This document shows positions 21,921 to 36,900 of a stretch of DNA of 64,000 bases, one piece after another. Position numbers and translations under genes: made by a program. The stretch comes from Branchiostoma floridae (taxonomy: Eukaryota; Chordata; Leptocardii; Amphioxiformes; Branchiostomatidae). The stretch is from NCBI RefSeq assembly GCF_000003815.2, contig NC_049989.1, forward strand, positions 9,486,540 to 9,550,539, written 5' to 3'. Below the pieces are notes generated by a model. It saw only the letters and a program-made list of their open reading frames with translations. It was not told where the DNA came from and searched no databases. Every line of letters starts with the position of its first letter. Position 1 is the stretch's first letter.

Positions 21921-24900
21921 GTGCTATGTAAGAACAAGATGCACATCCTGGCTGTTGTTATGGCTGTTTTAAACGTTCTAGTAGCGACCAGGAGAGGGCG
22001 GGCGTCGGACGATGTTACGGACGAGTCGTCAGGACAGGCCACGGGCGCGTGGACGTACTGGGGAGAGGCGAACGGGAACAGACTTTACAGTAGCGAGTCG
22101 GAACACAGCTGCGGGTACATGGTCGTGGTGCCTCGGGAGGAGGCGCAGACGTGCCCGAGCGTCGCGCCCGAGTGGCACGATGTCTGGTCACGAGACGAGC
22201 CCGACAGTAGTAGAAAGTCCTTAGTGGAAAACAAAGGTCGTCAACAACGTGAGGTTCAAATGTTTGCCGCCGACGATGAATCGTTAGAACACGAGGTTAC
22301 AGAATACAGGCGGAGGCACTCCGGACGTCACGGCCGACACGACGACTATAACGACCGTACACGAGAACAGCCGAACATCGACGGAGACTACTCCGACGTC
22401 GATGACAGTGACGATGACGAAGACAGCGAAGCTGATCAATTTAATTTTTCGTCTGAAGAATACACAGAAAACAAGCACGTATTTTCTGGCAGTGGCGAAA
22501 GCGAGCGGATACATTCTCGTCGGAATGTTGACACAATTGATAGTCTAAGGGAACAACGCCAAATTCGGGTGAACCAGACCTTACGCGTCCTCATCTTAGA
22601 AAACGAACTCCTTAAGGAGAGAATCCACGCCAAAGCGTTAGAGATGCAGTTGCTAGACGGGAGACTACAGGCAGAGTTTCACCGGGCCGAGGAGCAAATC
22701 CCGGCGGATGGACAAGGTGATGGCTCCCGAGCAGGCAGGTGGGAAAGATACGCTGGTCCACAGGAGGCCCGCGGTCGGACCAGAAAAGGTACGTAATTTA
22801 AGATATTCTCCAAACAGGTATTGAAAGGGAGGATTTCTGACGTGAGATCTTCCTCGTTTTAATTTCAGTGCCGTGGATCAGAAAAACGCGACTGTGGTCA
22901 GATAGCGTTACGCCTTTTCCTTCCAACTTTCCCTTTCTCTTTGTGAAGGCATGTATTGTGCGAATCCCCAGTCGGTATGTTTGATGTTTGTGAGGTGTTG
23001 CATTCACCCTTTCGAATGGGGAAGTCAAGCCCTCGGCCTCGTGCACGGAAGAGCTTTGGGCGTTAGACCTAGGCGTCAAACCTATGCACGTATCCCAATA
23101 CACTTAATTAGAAGAGTAAGGGTGATTTTGTGTGTTGGCCGTGAAGACGTATTTTATACAAGGGACTTGAAAAAAAAGAAGCACCATACTGTTTCACCTT
23201 CCTCATACGCGTGGCACACTCTTAACAAATAGTAAAAGGCTCAGAATCGATAAACACAATTGTGTCATAAAAAGATCCAACTTTATTTAATCGAACTTGG
23301 CAGTCAAAAATTCAGACTGAGTTGTGTCGATTTTACAAATAAATTCGAAATTAATACTGCAAATTCATTGGCAATTAAAATCAAAAGATAGATGGAATAC
23401 ATTTTTAAAACCATTTCGTGTGTCAGTTAGTTAAAATCTCTTCACGACGTACATTCCAACACAACAACATCAAAACAACTGAGTACATGTATACATATAG
23501 GCAAGCGAACGATATTGCACATAGTGACATGGGATTCAGACTAAGTCTATACCTATCTATATGTAAGTGGTTCAAAATTTGTAAAGAAAAGTCAGCACTG
23601 CAGTTTATATTGTGTCATACGCTAATGGAAAAAAGTGAAATAAATCGTGTTGGCACAGTTTGGTTTTTAGTAGCTAGCTTAACGTTATACTTATAGCTAT
23701 AGCAATAACGCTTTGAGTTTGAGCTAATTTTGTATATGGTAAATATCCATTCTGAATGGTGGCTAGGGGCAGAGCACGACAAGTCGGACTAGAGCTATCG
23801 TCAGCTGTACGTCGTCTGAATGAAGCTGGAAGCATAAATATTTACACCACTCTACCACATGTCACGTAAACTGTTTAGTGTTCGGTACAGACGGATCAGC
23901 TGGCACGCCGGGGGAATCGGGCGAACGGAAGTCATCTTTCAACACAACACCGATCTCTCATTAGGGTTCTTTTATTTCTACAAATTAGACACGTTTTTCT
24001 GTTTACATTTTGATAAGTTGACATACATGTACATTTTCGTCTATCGAGTGACGATGTACTGTTTAGATCGCCATCATGTTCCATTTCCACTGAGGCGGCG
24101 ACCAATGAGGGAATGTTGTGTGACCATTGAGAGACCAAAACACTCACTAGATCACACGATCTATTTTGTAATGCAAGTCATACTTTTGCATCATGGGTCA
24201 GGTCATAGGTCAAACAAATCCAATATCAATTTTGGTCGCCCAACGGTTGCTCAAAGGTCTCCATCCATAGAAAGGTGACAAAATCTGTCTGTTACCACAC
24301 ACAAATACTCACTGGAGACCTTGCGCCCTTTTTTGCAGATAATAGCGAATGAAGTTGGCTCTGCTTCCGTTTTGAAAACAATTTGAGAGTTGGCAAAGAA
24401 CGTGCCAATGTGAAACGACACTGGAAAGGGTCCCAGATTGCAGGTGGTCTATATATATTGCCAGGAATTCGGTAGGGAGGCACAAGGTCTAACGAATTGG
24501 TCTCGAATGAAGTTTGAGTGGAAAATGTGTTCTACATTCTTCACCACTGATAGTTATAGGGGGAGCCAAGACGGAATGTTCCTTTACTGACCGCAGATTA
24601 CAAGCAGATGGGTGGAATTGTTGTAATAATCACTAGAAGCCGACGTCTTGCGGCATGTTTTCTAAGAAAACGGAATGTACTGATCTAAAGGCCTTGTCAC
24701 GCACTGAGAGTCAGGTGCACGTGGTGTGTGCTAAGAATAAAACGGAGAAAAGTCATACAAGGACGGCCAGCTTTGTCTGATTTTCTTCGACACGAAAATA
24801 TATAAATCGTCAAATTTGAGGGGAAATGGACACGGTAGACAGCTGGTCATTACAGACAGGGTTCTTGAGTCGACGGGGTAATGAAAATGTAAGGGGTCAC

Positions 24901-27900
24901 AAAAATAGCCACAATATTGATCAGATGGTCCAACAATCGATAAAAGTAACATCAACTCTCATAGTTCCACCGGATACCATAATATCGCCACATGGAAAAA
25001 AACCACATTGATTTAGAGTGAATTAAAGAGATATACATACCAATCCAGCATCAGTAATATACTTTAGACATCTAAGTGTTCAAGACAATATTGAAAGGGC
25101 CTCTATAATCATGTTTCTTTTTACGTGGCGGTATTATGACACCTGGCTGAATTCTGAGAGTTGATATGGCCAGTCAGTCAGTTTAGCGTAGTTATCGCCT
25201 GAAAATCTACCCCTTCACATTGGACGGTCAGGACTTGGTGCTTTACCCCAACCAATGGGGTATTGCCATGTACTGTTACATATCCAGACTCTGCGAATAT
25301 CAGCCGATCTTTATTCAAGAATCGCACAGTGACCGAGAGAACACCGACCACGTTGACCGAAAAATCCTTTAGAGCTCACAGTTTTGTTTGGCGAGCTAGC
25401 TTGCCCGCTGTGTGCCACCGACTTCAAGGCTTGCTTCTCTCTTTCAGTACTAAGATTAGTTGGGGAATGTATGTCAATGTCTTGAAGTTTCTAACATAAG
25501 GTCTGATCTTTAATTCCACCAGACAGGACCACATAGCAGCTTTGTACTTTGACTCTCGTCTCCAGTGATGTTCTCCAGTCGTATGTAGGAGTGTTTATAA
25601 GCCTTTGATGTTGTCCTATAAGTCGGTAATGACCTCGCATGCCATGTTCATGTGGCTAACATTCTCCAACACCTACTGGAACAAAAAAGTTTTTAGGAGC
25701 AGGTCTACACATTATGCAAAGAGGGCTTCGAGAAACTGTACCTCTAAAGATTTTAATGGCTTATAGTTTACCTAGGGTAATAACAAACTATTGCGCAGAA
25801 ATGCACGAATGACGTAAAAAATCTATCTACTCCGCAATGTGTGATCGTTTTTAGTATTGTACGTATAAACCTACGTACGTGTAAGGTTGTCCTGGTGTTT
25901 GTAAAGACACGTATTAGCCATGTAGCCGATTACAGTGTTTGTAGAAGTTAGTTATAACTGTTACGCCGTGTTTAGTCACTCTCACTCCCCCTCTAATCAT
26001 CATGATCAAGCGCGTGTCTTTGGTGACGCTTCGGGGACGGATGCTTTTTTTCGGTGCCTTTTACGTGAGTAGGTGCTGCCCAATACCTGGGATTGTTAGA
26101 TAAACTGCATCAAAATATCCGGAAGAGAAACTCTGCACTTGAAAGAAGCCAACACACTATATCGAGAGGAGTAAGCGATGCCGCATTGTGCTAGTACTAC
26201 ATGTATCGAAACCCATGTTGATTACATGGATGACATCCGCGCGCGCATTTTGGATTGCAAAAAATTGGAAAACGTATACTAATGTCAAATAAGATGTAAA
26301 AGAGCAGCAAAGAATCTACTGTTTAGTATACTGCGTTTTTTTGTGTGTTCAATCCTTTGTTCAACCTTCCTGACCACTTAGATTTCATAACGAAGGCAAC
26401 TTCTTTTCAGGTCAAAGTTATTTTTATTCAAACGCTCGCATCAGTTTTTGGGTTCCCAGATGATCCATATAATCAAATTAGATGACCTAACTAGATAAAC
26501 AAGCATCATGCTTCATCTCTGCAGATGGTGTTTATTTTACCTTTATGTATTATCATTGATACTTTTGTACCCCACTCTGCACATGAACGAGTTATCCCGC
26601 GCTCAACTTGTCAGACCCTGTCATGTTATCAATGATAGAGTATCTGTTGACAGCCCGACATCGTGCGGGGTGGGGCAGTGATAACAGGGACCAGATGTCA
26701 AACCCCTCCCCCTCTCACTTAACACCACTCCCTCTCTAGATCATATGTGGCTCTCCCCCAAAACGTCCTATCACCCCAAGTATAGCATCTCAACTATAAA
26801 AGGCATATCTCCTACACAAGGCAAGTTGTCTTACTCGCTGTTCTTGGGTGACCCCTATTAGCCTGGAACACCCCACGCCCTGGATCCATCCGTATTTACC
26901 TACCTGGTCCGTATCAATTGATCAAAGAACCCGTTACAAATACTTTAGACGGGTACTTGACAGGGAAACGGTAACCTGGAATGCAGGGCCCACACGGACA
27001 AGGTGATCGGCCCAACTTAAACCCGGGACGGTCCCAGGTCTAGCATATCCCCAAGGAAATTTTGTGTCATTCTCCCTGTAGATGAGTGTAGTTGATTTCA
27101 GGCAGTGAAAATCACAGTGAAATGGCTATGCTGGGAGAAAAGCCAGATTTGAGCGCTAAGGAAACCCATATTGAAGTCCTTGCAATGAGTAGAGTAGAGC
27201 AGAGTAATGTAGATCGTTTCAGTGATCAGGTAGGAGCCTTGGCTTTGGGTCGCTCTTGAGACTGGTGATTGGTACTAGATATGGTTACCACTAAGCAAAA
27301 GGAAATGGGGATTGATACCGGGTCATTGGTACGGCACGGAGTTAGTAAAGTAGTTCACTTCTGGAAGACTAAACACATCCAAATTGACTTTTATATGTGT
27401 TCGAATCTAAACCAGCTCTAGTGTTCTTATTTGACACATTTGCCTGGGCAAATAGCCAGATACAGGGTCGTAGTCACGGAAGTCTACAAGCAAAAAATTG
27501 ATAGTCTCGGACACAGTCAGGAGTTTTAGAAATACAATCATATGCAATACACCGACTTTATTAAAGTAGCCTGACTATATATAGCATATTCATTGAAATG
27601 CATGCGCAGTAATATAAAACCCGTTATATTGAGGGTCACGGCAACACTAGACTCAAATGGGATCGGCACTCGTAACTGTTAAGCTAAAGGCTATCAAGCA
27701 GGCTATAACCTCTTTGATACTTTTAAATTCCGTGGATCCAGAGGGCACAGGTTCAAACCCCTGCTCAAAGACATTGTGAGGAGTTGAATTCATCCTTTCA
27801 GGTGGGGACGTTAATCCGACGGCTCCGAGAACATCTACACGTAAAAGAACCCAGCACACTATAGGGTTAACCAGGTTAATCTCCAAGCAGATCTTGCGGT

Positions 27901-30900
27901 GGCCTAAGATAGTATCATAAGTTGGGAATTTGGGAAAGTTTTGCCGGCAAATGGGCTTTATTGGCTATCGGGGTGGTTCCCAATCTTATGCCGCCGCAAG
28001 GTCTGCTTGGAGATTACCAGGTGTGCTTGGCTGGAAACGCGACCCATGCATTGCATCGCCATCAGCTTTTGAAAAACCAATACTCGGGAGTCTCACCAAG
28101 GACATTGGTCTACTGCTCCCGACTCTAAAGCATTACACTTTTCAGAGTGTATTCGTGCATGCTCAGAGTGTAGCAATTATAATGACAATATATATGACAA
28201 TAAAGTTTATTGCATAATCATGCCCAATTGGGGCTAAATGCAGTCAGTTTGGTACATAGGGAGTAATCGGAAAGCTATACATATACTACAGTTTACAAGC
28301 TTCTTCTCTGCGTAGACGAGCTTACAGAGTTATAGAGAGCTAGACTATCAAATCCCATGTGTTTTCAATCGTCTGTACGTGCGGGACCCATCAAGTCAGA
28401 CAGGGCGCACACGAGTGGCCCATCTCCCTACAACAAGGATCCCACCACCCAATGACATCGTCCGACATGGCAGGTAACCTGGAACAGACTGCCTCCCGCG
28501 GAGTCCTGACCCGAGACAGGCGACTTTGTGGAATTGAAAAGTCAGGACAAAAATAGGCTGGCAGAATACCACATTTCGCTAAAAGAACTAGACTTCCAAG
28601 AAAGTGGCCCCTCCCCTTTCGCGTTTATTATATAGAAGGTTATGTTCTTGAACTTGGTTTAAGGAAAATCTTGAGATAGACGGCTAACATGCATGCATGA
28701 TATACTAAATGCATTTAAGTTCGCGGGGATTTAATTTCGCGGTAGCGGAAAAATGGACTTTTCGCGGTGGTTTTAATTTCGCGGTAGCACCATGCACTGT
28801 AGTCTCTTACTGTTATGGAAAAATGTTCGCGCTGGTTTTAAATTCGCGGTGAAGCGGCCGCCGCGAAAACCGCGAACATTAATCCACCGCGAACATTTCT
28901 GCATTTACAGTATCATATATTCCTGCCCCCAATGATCCAAATGGCTATACAAGGACATATATAATACATACGAGATACACGCTCTCTGTATTGATAAAGG
29001 AGATGCCAGAATTCAATCAAAGGAAAAATTCCTTTGCTCTTCCGGGTTTCAGTTTTTTACGTCTAGCTTTGCTATCGATATCCAGAGTATTGCTCGTTTC
29101 CGAATTTAACGGGACCTTCAACGTAACGTGTACTGGTAACCAGGCTATTGAATAAACCTTTCAATGATTAAATCGCATCTAAAAAGAACCCGAGGACGTC
29201 CGAACCACAAGAAAGGCACAGTCCGTAAAGTAGGTCGGTAGGGTCTTTTGGTGCGAATGTGTTTTTTTTCGACAACGTCGGTTTTAGCATCCTTATAGAC
29301 TTCTCCTTACTCCTCTCAGGTCGTCTGTTGCCTCGGCGGGACTCGGACTGAATACACTGTATCTTCAAGTAGATGTATCGATTTTCGTCGAACCGACTTG
29401 CTTTGTGGGTCTTTCGTGGTCTTTTCTGTGCCTTTCTTTGCAGAGGGAAACAGAAAGACTTAAAGGAGGTAGAGATAAATTTGAAGACCCATAACACATT
29501 CCCGATCGATACATCGCATCTGCTCGAAGATAAGGGTCGTGTATGTCAGACCTACAGGCCTGGTGTACTGCTCGGGAATTTCTCACGGAACTCGGCAGAC
29601 CGCCTAATTATAGATTGTCAAGTGATGACAAATCATCCTTTGCGTTCCTCAATTCGCAAAGGCGCCCTCTTGAAGATCGCCGACCTGTGATTAAGATATA
29701 GGTTTTAAAATATTTTATTTCTTATCAATTGTGTCCATCTAGTCTAAACAAGTTAATGGTTAAAAACCATTGTATGTAGTATAAAAACAACAGAGTTATC
29801 GTTTCACTACGAAATGCATTGTAAGTCGTCAAACTCAAAGGAGATAGAAGTCTGATCCTATAAAATGAATAGGTTAAAACAAGAAAAAAAGACAAGACGA
29901 GAAAAAAAAAACATTTGAAAAGAGAGATCGAAGGACGAGACAGAAGGGTGGAGAACAGAAAGAAAGACAGTCGGTAAAAGGAGAGAAGTAAAAGTGAAAG
30001 AAAATAAGAACTTTATTGCGCGACAATTGTAATATTTGTTTATACTTCAGAGTCGAACTATGTACTATTGCTAAAATCTAACAACAAAATCTAATCTAAT
30101 CGTAACACTAGTACAGACAATCTAGTGAATGTTATACAAGCTAATACTTCAGACCATTATGTCAATAACAGTATGCTGCTTCAAGGAGGTTTTAACCTCC
30201 TTGGCTGCTTCAAGAAAGTCAATGAGCTTTGATTAAAGCTCCTTGAGAAAGTATAGCATTGTCTAATTTTTGCAGGGAGTTAAAACGAGAGACGTCCAAG
30301 ATGGATGTTCTTGTTCTCGTTGTCCCCACAGAAGGCTGACAGCTGTTGCTCGGTTGTACCGTCCTGACCGGAGAGAATCCATCCCCCCGTCTCTCTCTGT
30401 CAGCTGTGCCTCTTCTCAAACACCCTCCTTTGTCATGCTGCCCGGCTTAGGTCAATAGTTTTACCCGCAGTTTGCGAACAATTTCACCATGTAATGGCCG
30501 AGCAACGACGGGGTTGAATACAGCTGATTATACACGGGGTCTTCTCGGTCCCATGGCGGTACTATGTCTACTATGTACAGACAGGAACTGCCTTTCAGGA
30601 ATGAATGATGCTCTGTCAAAGTGAAGGGGTATTGTAGAGGTCCAAGGGCCTGCCGTCTGTCACCAGAGCACAAATAAGGAGGGCTGCAGGACAATGGGAT
30701 TGTTATGTATCTAAGTCAAGGGGACAAGACAAGCAGCTTCTTCTTGTTCTTCTTGCCGCTCTATAGGAGCGGCTATTTCTGGTATCTATATCTACAAGAG
30801 GTCCAAGGGCTGACTGTCACTGGCTACAAACAAGAACAGGGAGGGATACAGCAGACAAGGAATATTAGCTTCTCAAGTAGTAAAGGCGTTCTACTCATGC

Positions 30901-33900
30901 CGCTTTATAGGAATAGTTATTTCTGGGATCTATATCTACATACAAGAAGAGTAATCTTGGGAAAATACCATGTCATTAAATTGATAGAAGAAAAGTAATA
31001 GATTCCACGTTATAGTGAAAATGTTTGTCGCTTTTTTGCCTGGAAACAAATTTGGCACTTTTTTGGCGGGATCGGAAAATTCAGATAATGTTTTAAAATC
31101 TTTCTTCGTCCCCTAGATATACATATTTGTAGTATCTGATGATATCTGATAGACAACTTAGTCGACAGTAGCGCTTATCAACGAAGGTTCCCCATGTAAC
31201 ACTCTCTTACCCTACTTAAAACAAGTATTTTACTATATTATCTTATTCTACTTAAAAGTGAATAGTTTAGTAGATACTTGGCATGGCTTAACATACTATA
31301 ATAGAATTAGAGGATACTTTAATGGTGCTGTAATTCCCTGTAGTGCTTTGTATGTTATCTCGTAGAGCTTCAATTAGAAACCTCCTCGGTTATCTATGTT
31401 ATCACGAAAGATTAGCGCCGAGGATATCTCTCCAATCTTCCTCCTGTGCGCCATTGTGATCCGCCTGGCTGGCCACTTTGTGACAGAAAATGTTTCGCGA
31501 GTAGCTGGCCAACCGCGAAAACTTGAACAGGAAGAGTAATTACAATTTTGAAAACAGGTGCAGTATTCATTCAAACGTTTTAAAAACGATTTTCTTTCCC
31601 ATAATAATGCTCTAATTCTAGTTACTGCATTGGAAAGTATCCAAATATATAAATATTGATATTGTGTCTTCTTCATCAAAGGAAGAAACGCGCTGTTGCT
31701 ACAATATTGGCAACAATGTCGCCAGTTCCGGGCCTCTAGCTCTCGGTTCCAGGGTCACGAGTCGGATATCCTGGGGCAGAGATGTAATTGATAGGTGAAA
31801 GTAATAATCTGGTAGGGGCAAAAGAACCATTGTCGTCTATTATTACACATTATGGGGAACAGTGGGTGCAAATGTTACGACTGGAACCAAAGGAGTCAGT
31901 CTGTCAGTGTTTCTTTACTCAACACACCAAAACGGAATGTTGGATCCAAACCTTCTGCTAGTGTTACACACAAATTACGTTTCGCCAGCAAAAACTTCGT
32001 ATTGTCTTTCAAAATTACAATTTGGAGGCGAAATAGTTTAAGGCTTGAGTCACGGAAAGAACAGCTGCATCGGCTCTAATCTTAAGTGTATAATTATCTC
32101 CATTCCGGAATCTAGAATCTCCTTGCTTTCTGTCTGACCTAGAACCGATGACATGTCACAAAGTTGACCTACAGTTTGTAATCTGCGTATACTAATGTCA
32201 CGCTATTTATTTTCAATTGAATATTTTCTTTGCAGCAATTTCGGGAAATCCCTCACTTTTAATAGAGTGTTGAGGGCCTATTACTGTAAACCAATTTTAA
32301 CAACATGTATCGAATTCCGTAGGATTCCTTTCTGTTCCACGTAGGAAATAATAGGGCCACCCTGCGTATAAGCCGGCAGACAAAAGACTGTCATTACTTA
32401 GGCATCTTTCCTGTAATTACGAGATGACGGGGCGTCTGTTTTTCGTACAACACTTGAGTGGCGCTAATTTTTCCCTTGTCGGAAGCGCTAATAGTAAGAC
32501 TTGTTAACACACCTGTGAAAAGGTGTATACACAACAGGATACGGGAACCGTTCAGTAATAGTCTGAGAGGATCACGAATATTAGTCTTTCCTTAAAATAA
32601 ATGAATTTTGTAGGGCTAAGGAGTTATTTTACATTTTTTTCTTTTTTCTTTTTCTTTGCTAACGAACTAGAACGAAGTGTTTAGAAGATATATACACACA
32701 CAATGTATATGTGAAAGGCACAGAAGGAAATCTTCTACCAGCGCCTACTCGCCCTAAAAATGGAATCGGCCTTAGATAACGACAAGATAACCACATTGTT
32801 GACGGATGTTACAAAGTGCCCGCATTTCTCACGGGAAAAGTAGCCAGGAAGAGCTTATAGCTCGCTTCTTTTCAAAAGGTTAAAATTCTTTTCTAATAAT
32901 AACTATGGTAACGTTACATCCTAAAATACAAGAAGTTACGGTGGACGATTTAAGAGAGAATTGAAAAATTAAGGCGAGGAATGATATGGTCTTGAAAGCC
33001 ATTTGCGTATCCTGACGTTATTAAACTGACGTTAGTACTAAACAGAAAAAATGAATACAACATAAGAAACCGAACAACCTGAGTAATGAGTGGAATACAA
33101 CCTACAAAAATGAATTATGTATTTAGATATATAGCACATTCAATGTGTACGCAAATGGCAGTACTACCAGTAGTACCACTGATATTTCGAGTGAAAAATA
33201 GAAATAAACAAAAAGTCCATAATGCCATGTACAAACATGAAAATCGAGGTACGGAAATCGAAACCACTATGATTACATTATAACCTGAATGACATTTTAT
33301 TTCGCCCATAGAACCGTTGTGGCAGAAGGACACTGTCGGCGTCCTGTGGACTGGTGCCAAGGCAGAGCGACTCAGCAACACCATCTTTCGGCAGCGGGCG
33401 GAAATACAGGCTAAACAGGCGAAAATATCAAAACAACAGGTTAGTTATTGCCAGTGGAAGAGAATCTCCATAACTTTGTTTCATAGATTTATAAGCGACA
33501 TTGTTGCTGTTCAAATTTATAGATAGTTTTTCTAGAAAAGGTTGAGAAAGAACCATTTCTTCGAATCCAATCAGTAAAGTTAAGCATCCAAGGGTGAAAT
33601 TAACTAAAATCTTTACTTTTCCTTTGTCGTATGTCATCGTTTTGGTTCAGTTCTGAATGGTTCGGTCGCTAAAACCCGTCCAATCAAATCTTACCATTAA
33701 AGAATCTTAGCACTAAAGAATTACGGTAACGAAGAAGATTCTTGATCTACCAACCTGATTAAACTATTTACGGAAATCTTAGCATTGTATTTCAAGTCGG
33801 TTTCATGTAAATGACGGTTTCTCCAAATGTTTTTGATTGAACTGCGCACTGATGGTTCTCTTCCTCTTGAACAGGAGAAGTTGACCAATATGATACAGGA

Positions 33901-36900
33901 GGCAGTGACGCAGGCGCAGTTGCTGGCACACAGTGACGTATGTAATGAGTGCACCAATACTGAGTACTGTCACATCATGCGTGATGACGCAGCGTGCGTG
34001 CCGTGTAGTGTCTGTCCTAAGGGTTACGTCACCAAATCACAGTGCACACAAACGACTGACGTCATCTGCAAAGGTGAGATTGAGGGACGTTTGTTTTGTA
34101 CCATCATTGGTTTAACCATCAATGAGGTTTAACCATATGTATTGAACAATGTGCTAATTTTGAGGACGCGAATAGAAAAATACCACTACAGTTCCAGAGC
34201 AACCTGCTAGGGGACCCAAACATACACCACGTATTTCCTATGTCACATGCTATCTGCCACAAAAAAATCAAGACCATAGATCATCCAGGTCAAAGTTAGA
34301 AAAAGGGATTTTTACTGCAGTTCTTGAGTTATGCTGTCTACAAATGCGGAAACACACCCAAAACCATATCTCCATTTTTCATGGAGATAACCAGTGACTA
34401 CTTTCAAAGTGGGATACATTCTTTCAACAAACTGTTTACTTATTTGACAAGTTACAGCTTATTGTTTGCAGAATTTTACCATTTTAATCATAATTCTTAT
34501 ATTGCATATGTATGAACTATAGCTACAACCGTTGCATGCTGTATCTGCATGTCTTGTCAGACAGATTATAATTTTTATTTTATTCTTCAGATGAAGATGA
34601 GTGCGCGACCCGCCCGCCTGTCTGTCCGACTCACACCATGTGTCTGAACCTACCTGGTTCTTTTCTCTGTGTGGCGCCGATAAAGCTTTGTCCTAGCGGG
34701 AACTTCTTCAACACACAGACACATAAATGTCAAAGGTAAAAATTTTCATTTTAAGGTTCATGCCCAGGGGCTAATTGCAATCAAGTGATCAACAATATTG
34801 ATATTCTACTAAACAAAGCAGATAGTTTAACGAGAGAAAAATATGAAACACATGAAGAAACGCTATTTGAGGCTTTAAGTTCTTTTCTATTGGCAGTAGA
34901 ACATTAAATATCCATTGTTTTTGTAGATATACAGTTGGATGTTTTCAGCAGAAAGACATTTTTGTCATTTTTTTCAAATTGGTAAGATGTACATGTACAA
35001 AGTTCAGAGAGATCCTTCTTGTTATAAACTTTTGTCAAATTTTTATTGAGGGCAAAAGTTATTGTATTTTCCACTGTTAACATCGACGGAGCGACATATT
35101 CATAATTTTCTCATATTTTCCTGTAAAGAGTCTCTTTCCGCTACATGGTTCTCCCACTTGGCTGTTATTCATACTGCACTTTGTCTGTATGTCGCTAGAT
35201 GTCGTCGCTGTGTTGGGGCAAGTGGACCTATTGTACCTTGCACCAGCACGACCGATGTCTTGTGTTCTCCGCCGGTACTCAGCCGGCTATCCGCCACCTG
35301 GCAAGGCACGACAGAGATCCCTCCGCCCAGAATGCTCAGGCAAGTGTTAAATCCTCATTTTCTTACAGTATATTTTCATAAGATAAATATACGATATATT
35401 GTTGAAATTTTGCATCTGTGCAATCTATCAAAATTAAGCAGTACTTTACCGAAATTAATCTATTTAGCTGTGTATTGAAAGATAGTGGATCCTATGATAA
35501 TATTAAAGAACTTTATGTAGCATATTTAAATGCACTAAACTTAGTGGTACTAATATTTGGTACTAGGTAGAGTTAAAACTTTGTGGGTGATAACTTGAAA
35601 TGCCAAATAGTTTTAATATCAGAGATAATGTGAGATACTAGTATGGCAAACACTATCTGGTGAAAAGCCAGGTGGTTTAGAAGCACCGAAAACTTTGTTG
35701 CCCGTGATAACGAATAGATCAATTCTGTGTTTTTCGTTCATATTTTCTTTCCTTCTGTTTGCTCTGTAGGGAGGTTTCATCGGGACCTGCAGTACAGCTG
35801 CGCATGCTCCCAAGTAACCATATCAACGACAGCTCTTTCTCGGAGCCGCTGGAAAAGACCATGGTGCAGACGGGGGAGAGCGGGTTCGTCTGGGCCGACT
35901 ACACCTACCCCCTGCCCTACCCCTGCAAGGGACACATGGAACTGTCCCTTCAGTTGGGTGGAACTTACTTCCAGTCATCCTGGTTACACGTTGGAAGGGC
36001 GGTTCCACGGGAGGGATCGACCAGACGTGTGAGCGGGGAGGCACAGGAGGGGGCGTCCATTACTGCTGCGGGGAGGGTAGGAGCCGGTGCACCGATATCT
36101 CTCCGGCTGCGGGACCGACACGGCCTCTGCCCTCCAGTGATGCTCAGGAGACAGGCCATGTACCTCCGCGGGCGGAACGACAGGGAGATGACGTCATTCG
36201 AAGCGCCATTGACGTCATCTAGTGTCCTGTGGCTCGCGCATGCTACGGGCGCCGTCCTACTAACTGCACGGGCGAAAGAACTCGTTCAGCGGACGGGAAA
36301 AACGGAATGGCGCCTCGAATTCAAACTGTCCACCGTCTCTGACTCTTACATTCTGAAAGTCGTTTACGGAGACGTGGCCGTATCGGTTGGCGGGAATGTG
36401 AAGCTATCTTTTACCCAAGCGGTATACCTGCGCGGGTCCTGTCTAAACGCGGGAATTTCGGTCTCTCTCATGATCAGAAGAGACAAACAGGACCTAGTCG
36501 CCGATAAACAATTTGTAGGAGGGATACGGGGTGAATATATGTCTATTCAGGTTCAGTCCCACTTTCCTATTCAGTCTTCTGACAGGATTTTTGTGGTCGT
36601 TCAAGCCGCGAAACGTTGTGATGTACACTTTTACAACGCTATGCACGGACTCAGCGCTCTTAATGTGTTATGGATACCCAATAAACATTCCTCCGTGCTA
36701 AAAGCACGGTTAGAACACGCCCGTGCCCTAGCGGGGCTCGCTCAGTCCACTAGATTGAGATTTGAGGAGGAGCTAAACACGAGACCACGGGACGTAACAC
36801 TGTTACCAGACGGGGTGCTCAGTTTCCACACCGCCGGGAGAGTTAGCATGGAATGCCATCTGAGAATGCTGCACTCATGTGATTATGCTGCTATAACTGT

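Larger units (their letters stand above)
22789..33311 (+). other. 10.5-kb first intron of the mosaic gene
   Basis: Donor AAAAG|GTACGT, acceptor CCCATAG. I found no convincing exon inside. It holds SINE fragments (22945-23105, 27720-27865), inverted-repeat elements (24946-25166, 27877-28016, 28700-28916) and a palindrome at 30184-30204. An independent gene or additional small exons cannot be excluded. Confidence 0.5.

Noticed and set aside
28359-28556. Second LINE polyprotein tail (TWNRLPPAES-like)
   Set aside because: The similarity is too short and the frame is broken. Not enough to call.
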